This document shows positions 43,002 through 54,729 of a stretch of 64,000 nt of DNA, in pieces. The stretch lies in contig JBCCEW010000011.1 in NCBI GenBank assembly GCA_039030075.1, positions 62,001 to 126,000 on the forward strand, in the 5' to 3' direction. Made by a program: the position numbers and the translations under genes. This DNA comes from Myxococcota bacterium. Lineage in GTDB: Bacteria; Myxococcota_A; UBA9160; SMWR01. Positions within the stretch are counted from its first letter, which is position 1, and each line of letters begins with the position of its first letter. The notes under the pieces are model-generated. The model saw only the letters and a program-made list of their open reading frames with translations. It was not told the origin of the DNA and did not search any database.

Positions 43002-44326
43002 CCGCCCAGCGGCACGCCTCCGAGGTCCTGGGTGAGGGGGTTCACGGGGACGACCCGCTCGCTCCGTTCGACGCGCTCATCCGCCAGGTCGCGCTCGCTC
43101 CGCTCCGTGCGCTCGACGGCCGCGGGGTGGGCGTCGGCCGAGCGATCCACGATGTGCGCCGTGAGCAGCACGACCGTCTCCGTGTTGACGTCGACGGTCT
43201 CGGTTCGCTCGAAGACGCGACCGAAGATCGGGATGTCCATCATGAAGGGAATCCCCGTCCGCGTGTCCGTCTCGTTGTCGCGGATCAACCCGGCGATGAA
43301 CGCGGTCTGGCCGTCGCGCGCGCGCAAGCGCGTGGTGACTTCGGTCGTGCGCTGCTGCGGGAGGCCGTCGAGGATGAAGCCGTTGCTCACCTCGGGGTGG
43401 ATGTCCAGGACGATGCGACCGTCGCGGTCGACGGAGGCCGTGAAGCGCAGGATCACGCCGGACTCGAGGAACTCGACGCTCTCGGTCGTGACCTGGTTGA
43501 TCGTGGTCGTGACCCGGAAGCCCAAGCGATCCCCGATCACGACCTCGGCTTCTTCGTGTTCCACCGCGAGTAGCGTCGGGCTCGACAGCGTACGCACCCG
43601 GCCCTTCTCCGTGAGCGCCGTGAGCTGGATCTCGAGATCGCTGGTCATCAGATCGAAGAAGAGGCCCGGCGCGTCGGCGAACGCGAGATCGCGCGCGCCC
43701 ACGGCGCCCTTCTCGAAGGTCGTCACCCAGTCGACGCCGATGGTCTCGTCCTCGTCGAGCTGCACCTCGAGGATCTTCGCCTCGATGAAGATCAAGCTCG
43801 GCTGGCGGTCGACCTCCGCGAGCAGCGCCTCGATCCGACGCTGGAACTCGGGAAGATCCTCGACCACCAGAAGTCGGCGATCGACGAGGACCGTCACCTC
43901 GCCGTAGCGCGACAGGTGCTTCTCGACGAGCTCGGCGACCCGCTCGGGATCCGAGTACTCGACCCTGAAGGAGCGGATCTCGGTATTCCCCTGGGCGGAA
44001 TCGCGGCCGGCTTCCTCCCGCGGGACGATCACGTAGGTCCCGTGGCGTCGCTCGGCCACCTGCCCTGCCGCATCGGCGATGGCGCGAATCGCGCGATCGA
44101 CGGACACGTCGAAGAGGTTCACCGAGACCGTGGCCTCGACATCCTCGTGGAGGAGCACGTTCACACGCTCGGTGCGCGCGAGCATCTCGAACACTTCCTC
44201 GATCGGCGCTTCTCGCACGACGAGCGTCACGCGACCCGGCGCCTGCCGCTCGATCTGGATCGGCTCGGCCCACAGCGCCCCACCGACCCAACACGCGAGC
44301 ACAAGGATGACGAGGAACCGTCTCAT
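42956..44326 (-). CDS. Type IV pilus/MSHA secretin (MshL/PilQ-like)
   Basis: 456 residues. A signal peptide (1-20) is followed by a short STN/N0 domain (about 25-105, with VLLHEDVEATVSVNLFDV), an N1 domain (115-170) and the secretin beta-barrel domain (about 180-395). The barrel has the usual GIPFMMDIPIFGRVFE signature. The acidic C-terminal tail (400-456) is Arg/Glu-rich. It forms the outer-membrane gate through which the pilus emerges. The ATG overlaps the stop of the PilP-like gene. It closes the minus-strand pilus operon. Confidence 0.9.
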   Translation of the reverse strand: MRRFLVILVLACWVGGALWAEPIQIERQAPGRVTLVVREAPIEEVFEMLARTERVNVLLHEDVEATVSVNLFDVSVDRAIRAIADAAGQVAERRHGTYVIVPREEAGRDSAQGNTEIRSFRVEYSDPERVAELVEKHLSRYGEVTVLVDRRLLVVEDLPEFQRRIEALLAEVDRQPSLIFIEAKILEVQLDEDETIGVDWVTTFEKGAVGARDLAFADAPGLFFDLMTSDLEIQLTALTEKGRVRTLSSPTLLAVEHEEAEVVIGDRLGFRVTTTINQVTTESVEFLESGVILRFTASVDRDGRIVLDIHPEVSNGFILDGLPQQRTTEVTTRLRARDGQTAFIAGLIRDNETDTRTGIPFMMDIPIFGRVFERTETVDVNTETVVLLTAHIVDRSADAHPAAVERTERSERDLADERVERSERVVPVNPLTQDLGGVPLGGYEDGEVAPASDSER

Positions 44327-44667
44327 CGCGACCTCGCCGGGGGCGAGACCGAGAGTCGGATCAAGCTCCCCCCATGCTCGAAGACCGCATCCCACTCGCC
44401 CACCTCGACGAGTCGGTATCCCCGGGTCGCTTCTCCCACCCGCAGGATCTCCCCACCCAGGTTGGCGAAACCGCCATCGGCGCCGACCAGGGTCGCCTGC
44501 AGAACGGGCTGCCAGCCAGGCGCGGGAGCGCGTCCGTAACTGCCGCCCGAAGTCCCCGACTCGGCAGCGAGCGGGCGGAACGGATCGATGTGCAGAGTCG
44601 GCGCCTCTTCGGCCCCACTGCCCGAAGCCAGCACGAGTGCGATGCCGATCCATCGACCGCGGCGCAT
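44323..44667 (-). CDS. PilP/MshK-like pilus assembly protein
   Basis: 114 residues from the ATG at 44667, or 115 from a GTG at 44670 that overlaps the PilO-like stop. It starts with a hydrophobic signal-like stretch (GRWIGIALVLASGSGA), then a short HQ-type beta domain of the PilP/GspC type (GWQPVLQATLVGADGGFANLGGEILRVGE, written in parts: GWQPVLQATLV and GGEILRVGE). By family role it connects the PilN/PilO inner-membrane complex to the secretin. The assignment rests largely on gene order. Confidence 0.7.
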   Translation of the reverse strand: MRRGRWIGIALVLASGSGAEEAPTLHIDPFRPLAAESGTSGGSYGRAPAPGWQPVLQATLVGADGGFANLGGEILRVGEATRGYRLVEVGEWDAVFEHGGSLIRLSVSPPARSR

Positions 44668-45248
44668 CACGACGCGCGTTCCGTCGGTCGATACGAGGCC
44701 AATCGCACACTGAGGCGAACTCCGCCGGCCTCGCCACGAGGCACCAGGCCGAACTCGTTCACGACCAGCGGGCGCAGCTCGACTTCGAGTTCGTTCAACC
44801 ACGCGAAGAGTGCGAAGAACTCACCCGTCGCTTCCACCTCGTAGATGTGCTCGTCGAAGCTCATCACGCTGCGGCTCGGGCCCGGGTTCACACCGACGAG
44901 GTCGACCGCATAGCGGCCCGAGATCGCGTCGAGGCGCTCGATGATGTAGGACTCGGTCTTCTCCGCGGGGAGCTCGGCCAAGCCGCCGAAGAGCCGATCG
45001 CGCGCCGCGACGACGTGGGCCTCGGTGTCGACGATCGTCGCGTCGAGACGCGACACCTCGGCACGAATCGATTCGACGCTCACGCTCGGGTCCTGACGCG
45101 CCAACGCCTGGAGGCGTGCGAGCGGACCGCGCACGAGCAGCGCGTAGCCGAGCGTCGTGGCGACGGCGACCACACCCAACAGCACGATCCGCCGCTCGCG
45201 ATCCGAGAGCGCGCCCACCCGCTCGGCTACCCGGGAGAGAAACTCCAT
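44667..45248 (-). CDS. PilO/MshJ-like inner-membrane assembly protein
   Basis: 193 residues. A single transmembrane helix (22-40, VLLGVVAVATTLGYALLV) is followed by a coiled coil (45-90) and a ferredoxin-like fold ending LVVNEFGLVPRGEAGG. The topology is that of PilO, which pairs with PilN to hold the pilus platform. It lies 4 bases after the PilN-like stop and overlaps the PilP-like start. Sequence alone is not diagnostic, and order gives most of the confidence. Confidence 0.8.
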   Translation of the reverse strand: MEFLSRVAERVGALSDRERRIVLLGVVAVATTLGYALLVRGPLARLQALARQDPSVSVESIRAEVSRLDATIVDTEAHVVAARDRLFGGLAELPAEKTESYIIERLDAISGRYAVDLVGVNPGPSRSVMSFDEHIYEVEATGEFFALFAWLNELEVELRPLVVNEFGLVPRGEAGGVRLSVRLASYRPTERAS

Positions 45249-45252
45249 GGCG

Positions 45253-45900
45253 TCAGGCGCCCGTCCGCACGACCACGGCGAGCTCGAAGTCGATTGCGCT
45301 CGCGAGGGTCGCGGGGTTGGCGCGGGTCTGCACGACCCGCACGTTCTCGATCAACGGCTCATCGACCAGACGGCTGACGAAACCGGCCAGGGTGGCGTGA
45401 TCCCGAGCGCGCCCCTGGATCTCCATGTGGGTTTCGAGGCGCCAGGCCCGGTTCTCGCCCTCGCCTTCCTCCTCGAGGGGCACGACCAGGAAGTAGCCCT
45501 GTCGCGTGGGCTTCGCGCCGGCGTTCACGACCTGACCGGCCCGGCGGAACGACCAGTCGCGAAAGTGGATTCCCTGGGCGAGCGAACGGTCGACCGCAAA
45601 GAAGACCTGCGTGCTCTGTACGCCTCCGCGCAGTCCGTCGAGGATCGTGAGCTGGCGCCGAGAGTGGGCGCGCTCCGCTTCCAGCAGGTCGAGCCGCTGC
45701 CGGCGTTCCAAGGCCATCGCCTCGGCGGCATCGAGCGCCTGGATCTCTGCCCTCCGGGACGTCTCCAGGCTACCGATCGCCCAGCGCGTACCCGCGAGGC
45801 ACACGCCGACGAGCGCCAGCACCAGGGCGGTGAGGCGCAGCGCCGCGCGGCCCCGAAGCCGGGCCCGGTACTCGGTGGGCACGAGGTCGAGCGTGTTCAT
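45253..45900 (-). CDS. PilN/MshI-like inner-membrane assembly protein
   Basis: 215 residues. It begins with MNTLDLVP, recalling the PilN N-terminal motif that binds PilM, then one transmembrane helix (22-44) and a long coiled coil (52-95). The C-terminal beta domain (about 110-215) resembles PilN/PulL folds. It carries the pilus alignment complex with PilO. The ATG overlaps the PilM stop by 4 bases. Confidence 0.82.
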   Translation of the reverse strand: MNTLDLVPTEYRARLRGRAALRLTALVLALVGVCLAGTRWAIGSLETSRRAEIQALDAAEAMALERRQRLDLLEAERAHSRRQLTILDGLRGGVQSTQVFFAVDRSLAQGIHFRDWSFRRAGQVVNAGAKPTRQGYFLVVPLEEEGEGENRAWRLETHMEIQGRARDHATLAGFVSRLVDEPLIENVRVVQTRANPATLASAIDFELAVVVRTGA

Positions 45901-46976
45901 GCGGCGCTCCCGCGCAGGGCCAAGCCGAGCGCCACCGACAGGTCGCCCTGGGGTTCGGCGATGCCCCCCGGAATCGCACTGGTCGGTTCGAGGACCTCCG
46001 TCCGAACCGACAACAACTCTCCGACCCACGCTGCGAGGCCCGGCCAGGACGCGGGACGGCCGAGCAGCAGGACCCGATCGAGCCCGGCTCCCCGGCACTG
46101 GGACGCGACGTACACACCGGCACGCTGAATGTCTTCGACGAGCGCCTCGCCGAGCGGCGTCAAGATCTCCGCGACGGCTCTTGCGACCTCGGCATCGGAA
46201 CCCGGTGCCTGCACGAGATTCTGAGAGGCGTTCGCGCCGCCGAACCCGAAGCGGTCGAGAATCTCCGACGCGGTCCTCCGGTCGACCTCCAGGCCCTTCG
46301 AGAGAGCCGCGAGGAAGGCGTCCTCGCCCAGGTCGATCGTGCGGAAGAGCACGAGGCGCCGACCCGACTGCACGAGCAGGTCGCTGCGTGTCGGGAGGAC
46401 GCGGATCGCCACCACGGTCTCGCGTTCGCCGAGGAAGCCGGTCTCGGAGAGCAGGCGATGCAGCGCCAGCGGCGGAATCTCGAGCGCTTCGACGTCGAGG
46501 CCGCTCGCATGGAGGTTCTCGAGGTGGCGGAGCGCGACGCGCTTCGGAGCGACTGCGGCCAACACGGAGCGTTCGGCCTGGTTCTCCGTGGCCGCGCGCA
46601 GCGTCAGGTAGTCGACCACGTAGTTCTCGATCGACTCTTCGACGCGCTCGTCGATCAGATTCAACACCGTCTCCGACTCGTCCGTCGCCTCTTCGGGCTC
46701 GAAGTTCAAGACCAACAAGCGCGTGCGTTCCTCGGGCAACACGGTGACGACCCGACGGCCGCGGCAACCCGCCTCGCGAAGCAGCCCCTTCAGCTCGGAC
46801 GGATCGGCGAGCTCGGCGTCCGAACGCCGCTCGAAGACCCCTCCCACATGGAGACCCTTGCGCTGCTCCCCATGGACCTGCGCGACGCGTACCTCGTGGG
46901 GCGTCACCTCGAGTCCGATCGGGCCGTACTCCGCCCCGTGAGCGGGACGGCGCAGCCAGCGCGGCGGCCAACTCAC
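45897..46976 (-). CDS. PilM-like cytoplasmic ATPase-fold pilus assembly protein
   Basis: 359 residues from a GTG at 46976, chosen because it sits just before the conserved IGLEVTPHEVRVAQV strand; the frame stays open further, but that segment has no PilM similarity. It has the actin-like (ASKHA) fold of PilM, with LLVQSGRRLVLFRTIDLGED and RVLLLGRPASWPGLAAWVG as the second half strands. It binds the cytoplasmic tail of PilN. It lies 134 bases downstream of the pilin gene. Confidence 0.8.
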   Translation of the reverse strand: MSWPPRWLRRPAHGAEYGPIGLEVTPHEVRVAQVHGEQRKGLHVGGVFERRSDAELADPSELKGLLREAGCRGRRVVTVLPEERTRLLVLNFEPEEATDESETVLNLIDERVEESIENYVVDYLTLRAATENQAERSVLAAVAPKRVALRHLENLHASGLDVEALEIPPLALHRLLSETGFLGERETVVAIRVLPTRSDLLVQSGRRLVLFRTIDLGEDAFLAALSKGLEVDRRTASEILDRFGFGGANASQNLVQAPGSDAEVARAVAEILTPLGEALVEDIQRAGVYVASQCRGAGLDRVLLLGRPASWPGLAAWVGELLSVRTEVLEPTSAIPGGIAEPQGDLSVALGLALRGSAA

Positions 46977-47110
46977 GGACGCCGGCCTTGGTGGGATGAC
47001 ATCGGGTTCGCTTCCGAAGACTCGGGGCGCGATGCCCGCTCTACCGGCCCCACCCGAGGGTCGGCTCCCGTCTGGCGCACGACAGCAGCGCTCCGGTCGA
47101 ACGCCGTGGA

Positions 47111-47608
47111 TCAGCGATCGTCGTAGCCGGTGTGGTTCATCACCAGCTGACCGGTGACGGTATCGAAGAGCCATCCCCCGGTGGTGCCTGCGGAGGCCAG
47201 CGGCAATGAGCCCGTGGTCACGATCGCGACGGTCGCGACGTTGTTGATCGGGTCCGGTGGCATGCTGCTTCGCGTGAGATAGGGGCCGTAGATGTGCGTC
47301 GCCGTCTGCGTCGCGTTCGATGCCCCGTCGGCGTTCGTGAACGTCGTGAGCTGGGTGATGAACGCCGCCTCGCTGCCCGCCGCGTTCGTGCCATCGCCGT
47401 TCGCGCCGGGGAACTCACCGTGCTGCTGGTTGTAGAGAGCCACCGCGGCGCGCAGGTTCCGAAGATTCGAATCCAGCGCGGCGAGCTTCGCGTCGTCGGT
47501 CGTCGCAACGAACTGCGGAACGACGATCGCCGCCAGGATCGCCAGGATGATCACGACGATCAGAAGTTCGACCAGCGTGAAGCCCTTTCGAACGGCTGCG
47601 CTTCGCAT
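47111..47608 (-). CDS. Major type IV pilin/pseudopilin (MshA-like)
   Basis: 165 residues from the ATG at 47608, where a GGGGAG ribosome-binding site lies 7 bases upstream; two ATGs within 15 bases upstream are less well placed. The prepilin-peptidase site is KG/FTLVELL, with Glu5 after cleavage, then a 24-residue hydrophobic helix (IVVIILAILAAIVVPQF). The globular part has strands typical of MshA-like or GspG-like pilins and no obvious Cys pair. It should be the main pilus subunit. A 135-base leader precedes it, so it may have its own promoter. Confidence 0.88.
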   Translation of the reverse strand: MRSAAVRKGFTLVELLIVVIILAILAAIVVPQFVATTDDAKLAALDSNLRNLRAAVALYNQQHGEFPGANGDGTNAAGSEAAFITQLTTFTNADGASNATQTATHIYGPYLTRSSMPPDPINNVATVAIVTTGSLPLASAGTTGGWLFDTVTGQLVMNHTGYDDR

Positions 47609-47743
47609 CTGCATTCTCCCCATCTTCGAAGCCGCCGCCCGAGACCTCTGCGAGTGGCGTTTCAATCTGAAATGTCCCGTGCTTCCCGAGACTTGGATCG
47701 TTTTGTGATTCGGAGCACAGCAGCACTAACTTGATACAGCGAA

Positions 47744-48868
47744 CTACCGAACCGTCGTCGACAGCTTGAAGATCGGCAGGATCAGCGAGCTGACGATGAT
47801 CCCGACGACGACGCCCATCACCGCGAGCATCATGGGCTCGATCAGCTTCGAGATCACGTTCAGCTTCCGCTTCCATTCGCGTTCGTAGAAGTCGGCCATG
47901 CGCCCCATCACGGTCGCCAACTCACCGGATTCCTCGCCCGTCTCGATCATCTGGGCAACCAACGGAGGGACGAAGTCAGCCTCGGTGAATCCGACGGCAA
48001 CGCCTCGACCCTCCTGAACCGAGCTCTCCAGTCCGAGCACGAAGCTTCGGAACTCGGGGCTCCCGACGACGTCGCGACAGGAGCGCAGGGCTTCGAGCAT
48101 GGGAACGCCGTTGGCGAGGCCGAGGCTCATGACGTGCATGAACTGGACGAGTCGGTAGAGAACGGCGAGTTCGCGCACGACGGGGAGCCGCGTGAGCGCG
48201 CGATCGGCCCAGCGCTTCCCGGCCGGTCGCGTCAGCGCTTGCCATGCGACGACCGAGAGACCCACGCTCGCCACCAGGAACGCCCATGCGTGCTGACGCA
48301 GCGCCTCGCTGGCGCCCATCAGCCAGCGCGTCGTCACCGGGAGCTGGTCCCAGATGAGGACGAACATCTCGCCGAACTTCGGGAACACGACGATCAGGAC
48401 GAAGCCCACGACGGCAACGGAGAACAGGGCCAGGAACGCCGGGTACGAGAACGCCGAGAACAGGGTCGAACGCAGCTCCTGGCGCTTCTCGTCGAGGTCG
48501 CGGAGACGCTCGAGCACTTCGGACAGGAAGCCACCGCTCTCACCGGCGGCGACGACGCTCACGAACGAAGGCGGAAAGGACTCGGGGTTTCGCGCGAGCG
48601 CCTGGGAGAAGCTCAGCCCGCCCTCGACGCCCTCCTGGAGGTCGCGAATCACGCTCTCCATACCGCCGTGGCCCGCCTGCTCTTCGAGCGCGCGCAAGCT
48701 CGCGTGGAGGCCGTTCCCCGTCCCGAGCAGCAGCGCGAGGCGCTCGGTGAAGAAGATGCGATCGCGATCCGTCACGCGCTCGGACGTGAGCTCGATGGAT
48801 CCGATCTCGCGGAGCCGGTCACCCCAGTCCGTGCTGGAGCGCGCTGCTTGGGCACGTTCGATCGGCAC
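47744..48868 (-). CDS. Pilus/type II secretion platform protein (PilC/GspF)
   Basis: 374 residues with two GspF cytoplasmic domains (about 50-170 and 260-340) separated by hydrophobic helices. The hallmarks are LALLLGTGNGLHASLRALEE, GGLSFSQALA, RALTRLPVVRELAVLYRLV and the second GESGELATVMGRMADFYE. It forms the inner-membrane platform on which the ATPase turns to polymerise pilin. The GTG start at 48868 lies 2 bases after the ATPase stop. Confidence 0.93.
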   Translation of the reverse strand: MPIERAQAARSSTDWGDRLREIGSIELTSERVTDRDRIFFTERLALLLGTGNGLHASLRALEEQAGHGGMESVIRDLQEGVEGGLSFSQALARNPESFPPSFVSVVAAGESGGFLSEVLERLRDLDEKRQELRSTLFSAFSYPAFLALFSVAVVGFVLIVVFPKFGEMFVLIWDQLPVTTRWLMGASEALRQHAWAFLVASVGLSVVAWQALTRPAGKRWADRALTRLPVVRELAVLYRLVQFMHVMSLGLANGVPMLEALRSCRDVVGSPEFRSFVLGLESSVQEGRGVAVGFTEADFVPPLVAQMIETGEESGELATVMGRMADFYEREWKRKLNVISKLIEPMMLAVMGVVVGIIVSSLILPIFKLSTTVR

Positions 48869-48870
48869 GG

Positions 48871-50896
<2,026 letters not shown>

Positions 50897-50904
<8 letters not shown>

Positions 50905-52360
50905 CGGAGAGGTCGAATTCCGACGCCTTGCTCGCCACCACCTGTTCGAAGACCTCGACCAGACGCGGATCCAGCTGGTTGCCCGCCGCCTCCCGGATGA
51001 CCTTCATCGCGTCCCCGTGCGACGTCGCGGCCCGATACGAGCGCGAGCTGGTCAGCGCGTCGTAGGTATCCGCGATCGAAACCACCCGCGCTTCGACCGG
51101 GATCTGCTCGCCCGACAAACCCTTCGGGTAGCCGTTGCCGTCGAAGCGCTCGTGGTGGTGACGCGCCGCGCGGAGCGAAGCTTCTCCGAGATACTCGATG
51201 TGCCGCAGGATCTCGTAGCTGCGCTCGGCGTGGGTCTTGATCATCGTGTATTCGTCGTCGTCGAGCTTGCCGGCCTTGCAGATGATCGCGTCCGGGATCC
51301 CGATCTTGCCGATGTCGTGGAGCAGGGCTCCCCAAGAAACGCCCTCGACCGTCTCGGCGTGGAGGTCCGCTGCCATGGCCAGGGAGACGGATCCTTTCTG
51401 GACGCGCTCCGAGTGGCCGCGTGTGTACGGGTCCTTCGCCTCGATGGCCTCGATGAGAGACGCCGCGATCTGCTCTCCGAAGCGCTGCAGTGAGCCCAGG
51501 ACTCCCTGGTTCTCGATCATGATGGCCGTCTGGCTTGCGATCGCCGCGCAGAGGTTGCGGTCCCCGTTGGTGAACTCGGGCTGATCGCACTGTCGCATCA
51601 CGACGAGCATGGCCGCGTCACGCCCAGATCGCGTCGCCGGACACGCGAGCATGCGATACGGCATGTTGGCGAGGAGATACTGCCGACGCGGGTCCTTCTC
51701 GTCGTTCAGCACCACGGGTGCGCCACCCTGCACGGCGAAGCGGTACAGATCGCCGCGCATTGCGGTCAGCAGCAGGTCGAGGTTCGGCGTCGCCCGGGTC
51801 GGGTGCTTCGCGACGATGGGCGCCTTGCGCTCGGCGATGACCAGCGCGGCCAGGTCGATCTCGAGCCGGGAAACGAGATTCTCGAGCAGGGCTTGTGCGG
51901 CTGCGGTTCCCCCGTCGAACGTGCGCGAATGGGAGTCCATCGAGTAGAGGAGGTTCAGCTCCTCGTAGCGGAGGCTCAGTTCCTCGGCGAGCGAATCCGC
52001 CTCGAGCCCCAGCTCGAGACGCTCGCTGAGCTCCCGGGCGACGTCCTCCAGAACCCCGTGGATCCGTTCGTTCTCCGTCGCATCGATCGGAGCCGACAAG
52101 TGAAGCACGAGCCACCCGAGCGACTGCAGCTCGGCGGGGATCTCGACCGCGACGGCATGATGATCGGCGCAGACCCGGGTCAGGTCGCCCCCGTCGGCGA
52201 GATGCTCCCCGAGCTGGCGGAGCGCCGCGAACCCCTCTCGCGAGGATGCCCAGCGGACGTTTCCCGCGGCATCCACATGCGCGACGACGCTGGGGCCACG
52301 TGCAATCGCCGCGAGGATGCGCGCCGGGCGCTCGAAGAGCTTCGCAGGGATCTTCGTCAT
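50897..52360 (-). CDS. GAF/HD-GYP c-di-GMP phosphodiesterase
   Basis: 487 residues. A GAF-like sensor domain lies about 120-280. The HD-GYP domain occupies about 300-487, with the HD pair at His348-Asp349 in LLHDIGKIG, HHHERFDGNGYPKG (GYP at 410-412) and the DTYDALTSSRSYR motif. All metal-binding residues are present, so it should hydrolyse c-di-GMP. It overlaps the ATPase gene by 8 bases and the response-regulator gene by 4. It is a strong candidate for controlling the c-di-GMP-binding ATPase next door. Confidence 0.93.
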
Positions 52361-52740
52361 GTCGTCGGCGCCGCCTGGGTTTCGAGGCGGGCGGCGATCC
52401 GCGCGAGCAGATGGCGCAGGCTCACCGGCTTCTCGAGCCGCTCGACGTTCTCGATCTCGTCGAGCCTCGCATCCGAGCGGCCCGTCACCACGAAGATCAT
52501 GAGTGGATGGGGCGGCGGATCATCGGCCAAGGTCCAGCAGAGCTGGTCTCCGCTCATCTGAGGCATCTCGATGTCCGTGACCAGGACGTCGAACGGGCGC
52601 GCGCGCAGCGCCTCGAGCGCCGCGACGCCGTTCGAGGCCTCCTCCACGACGTAGCCCGCCCGCTCGAGCGACAAGCGAACGACCCGGCGGATCGGCGCTT
52701 CGTCGTCGGCGACCAGCACGCGGCGCACGGTTTCGCTCAT
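52357..52740 (-). CDS. Single-domain response regulator (CheY-like)
   Basis: 127 residues with only a receiver domain. The phosphoacceptor is Asp56 in VTDIEMP, with acidic pair DDE at 12-14, the Thr at 86 and Lys104 in RLEKPVS. There is no output domain, so it must act by protein contact, probably with the HD-GYP protein or the ATPase. It is wedged between a kinase gene and the HD-GYP gene with ATGA overlaps on both sides, so the three are coupled. Confidence 0.92.
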   Translation of the reverse strand: MSETVRRVLVADDEAPIRRVVRLSLERAGYVVEEASNGVAALEALRARPFDVLVTDIEMPQMSGDQLCWTLADDPPPHPLMIFVVTGRSDARLDEIENVERLEKPVSLRHLLARIAARLETQAAPTT

Positions 52741-54644
52741 GCTTCGGTGCGCTTCCGGAGGGAGATGGTGAACTCGGAGCCCTCTCCCGGTCGCGACTGC
52801 ACCGAGATGCGCCCGCCGTGGAGTTCGACGATCCGCTCGGTCAGGGCCAGCCCCAGTCCGTGCCCGCCCCGCTTCTGGACCTCGGGATCACTCGACCGGA
52901 AGAACTTCTCGAAGACGTGCTCGAGCTCCTCTTCCGCAATCCCGATCCCTCCGTCGCGCACCCGGATCTCGTAGCGCGTTCCGACATCCTCACCGTGGAC
53001 GGCGACTTCGCCGCCGTCCCGGTTGTACTTGATCGCGTTGGTCAGGAGGTTGTTGACGGCGACGCGGAGCAGATCCTTGTCCACGAAGAGCACGCCGCCG
53101 TCCGCGGGGGCGTGCACCGTGAACGAGATCGATCGCTTCGCCGCGCTGCGGGACACGGCCTCGACGCAGTCGGCGAGGAAGTCAGGAACCCGGAGGCGTT
53201 GGCGATCGACCGCGAGGGTCCCGGCTTCGATCTGCGAGATGCTGAGCAGCGACCGAACCAGCGAGTCCAGCCGTTCGACCTCGTCGCGAATGACGTTCGA
53301 GGCTTCGATGCGGAACTCCTCCGAGGCCGCCTCGGCGTCCAGGAGCGACTCGCCGTACATCGACATGACGTGCAGGGGAGACTTCAGCTCGTGCGCCACG
53401 TGGGCGACGAACTCTCCCTGGGTCCGCTGGGAAGCCCGCGACTCACTGACGTCGCGAAACGTCACCAGCGTGCCGACCCCGGCCGCGGATCCGTCGGCGC
53501 CGCCGATCAGATGCCGTTCGATCTCGAAGCGACGCGGGCCCAGCGACGTCTCGAACTCGAACTCCCCCCGCTCCGGGCTGTGGGCCCCTCCCGAGCGCAC
53601 CGCGCGCGTCAAGAAGCCGAGCAGCTCCGCGTGGGAACACCAGTCGGCCGCGGGACGACCCACGAAGTCTTCGGCGTCCAGGCCGATCGCAGGGCCGAGC
53701 TGCGGCGTCGCGAAGATCGGCGTGCCCGTCGGGTCGAGTACGAGGGTCGGATCCGGCAGGGCTCCGAGCACCGCCTCGATACGCGACTGCTGGTAGGCCA
53801 CCACCTTCGAGGACGCCAGGATGCCCGTGCGCTCCTCCTCCAACTCGCGGACCCGCGCCCGCGCGAGCTCCATGAACTCGTTGAAGCCCCGGATGAACTG
53901 ACCGACTTCGCCCTGTGCCTGGAGCTCGACCGTATCGAAGCGGCGTGCCTCGACGAGCCCCCGCATCTCCTCAGTGACGGCGGCGATCGGGCGCAGGCCG
54001 CGGCGAAACGCCAGGTACGAGAGGGGCGCGAGCAGGAAGACCGGCAGCGCGAACGCGGCCAGCTCGGAAGCCTCGGAGAGGAGCATCCCCGCGCCGGGCT
54101 CGAAGAAGGCCACCCGAAGCTCGGCCACGCGTTCGCCCCGGTCGATCACCGGCGCGAAGAACTCGCGGACGACGCCGCGTCCGACCGCGGGTGTGACGAG
54201 TCGCTCGCCGATCCAGGCCGCCACTTCCGTCTGGGCAGGCGCCACCGCCGGCGCAACGCCGGGGGCCGCGACCTGGTCGAGGGGGCTGCCGTCCAGTCGG
54301 GCGAGGAGCACGTAGGCGAAGTCCGGGTTCGTTTGGCTGTTGCGCACCAGCTCCAGGGGCCCGCTGGCGCCCCCCGAGCCCGTCAGGCTGTCGTAGGGCA
54401 GCTGTGACAGCAGCCGCGCCAGGCTGACCCCCTGCGCGCGGTTGCGCTCGGAGCGGGCTTCGAGTTCCGAGTGGAAGTGGAGCGCACAAATGACCAGCGC
54501 GACCGCGAGGGGAGCGAGCACCAGGGCCAGCCCCACACTCCCAGCGACCGCGGCTCGCGGTGACTCCGTACCTGCTTCGGACGCCAACGTTCGACTCTCC
54601 CGGATCCCGCGACTCGTGCACGCAACTGACCGAAGCGAACGCAC
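52737..54644 (-). CDS. Membrane sensor histidine kinase
   Basis: 635 residues. Two transmembrane helices (about 33-56 and 194-213) enclose a periplasmic sensor region. A HAMP-like linker (215-270) and PAS domain (290-400) follow, then the phosphoacceptor His418 in HVAHELKSP. The ATPase domain has NNLLTNAIKYN, GGIGIAEEELEHVFEKFF and HGLGLALTERI. It should phosphorylate the adjacent CheY-like regulator. GTG start at 54644 with a GAAGAGGG ribosome-binding sequence upstream. Confidence 0.92.
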   Translation of the reverse strand: MRSLRSVACTSRGIRESRTLASEAGTESPRAAVAGSVGLALVLAPLAVALVICALHFHSELEARSERNRAQGVSLARLLSQLPYDSLTGSGGASGPLELVRNSQTNPDFAYVLLARLDGSPLDQVAAPGVAPAVAPAQTEVAAWIGERLVTPAVGRGVVREFFAPVIDRGERVAELRVAFFEPGAGMLLSEASELAAFALPVFLLAPLSYLAFRRGLRPIAAVTEEMRGLVEARRFDTVELQAQGEVGQFIRGFNEFMELARARVRELEEERTGILASSKVVAYQQSRIEAVLGALPDPTLVLDPTGTPIFATPQLGPAIGLDAEDFVGRPAADWCSHAELLGFLTRAVRSGGAHSPERGEFEFETSLGPRRFEIERHLIGGADGSAAGVGTLVTFRDVSESRASQRTQGEFVAHVAHELKSPLHVMSMYGESLLDAEAASEEFRIEASNVIRDEVERLDSLVRSLLSISQIEAGTLAVDRQRLRVPDFLADCVEAVSRSAAKRSISFTVHAPADGGVLFVDKDLLRVAVNNLLTNAIKYNRDGGEVAVHGEDVGTRYEIRVRDGGIGIAEEELEHVFEKFFRSSDPEVQKRGGHGLGLALTERIVELHGGRISVQSRPGEGSEFTISLRKRTEA

Positions 54645-54680
54645 TTTCGCGGCCCCCTCTTCGTCGGTGACCGCGCCTCT

Positions 54681-54729
54681 TCACTTGATCAGCTGACTCA
54701 TATCCGTGTCAGTCGAATCGCTGACTCAT
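54681..54729 (-). promoter_or_regulatory. Leader with two identical-start mini reading frames and TGAGTCAG repeats
   Basis: Between the stop of the large surface-protein gene and the kinase start lie two 21-base reading frames, each starting ATGAGTCAG and encoding six residues (54709-54729 and 54681-54701). The first ATG overlaps the upstream stop. The same TGAGTCAG octamer is present in both with an inverted CTGAC copy between. It may be an operator or leader-peptide region; the short length means chance cannot be excluded. Confidence 0.35.

Noticed and set aside
52818-54407. 529-residue plus-strand frame opposite the sensor kinase
   Set aside because: It lacks any recognisable motif, and the opposite strand has a full H box and ATPase boxes.
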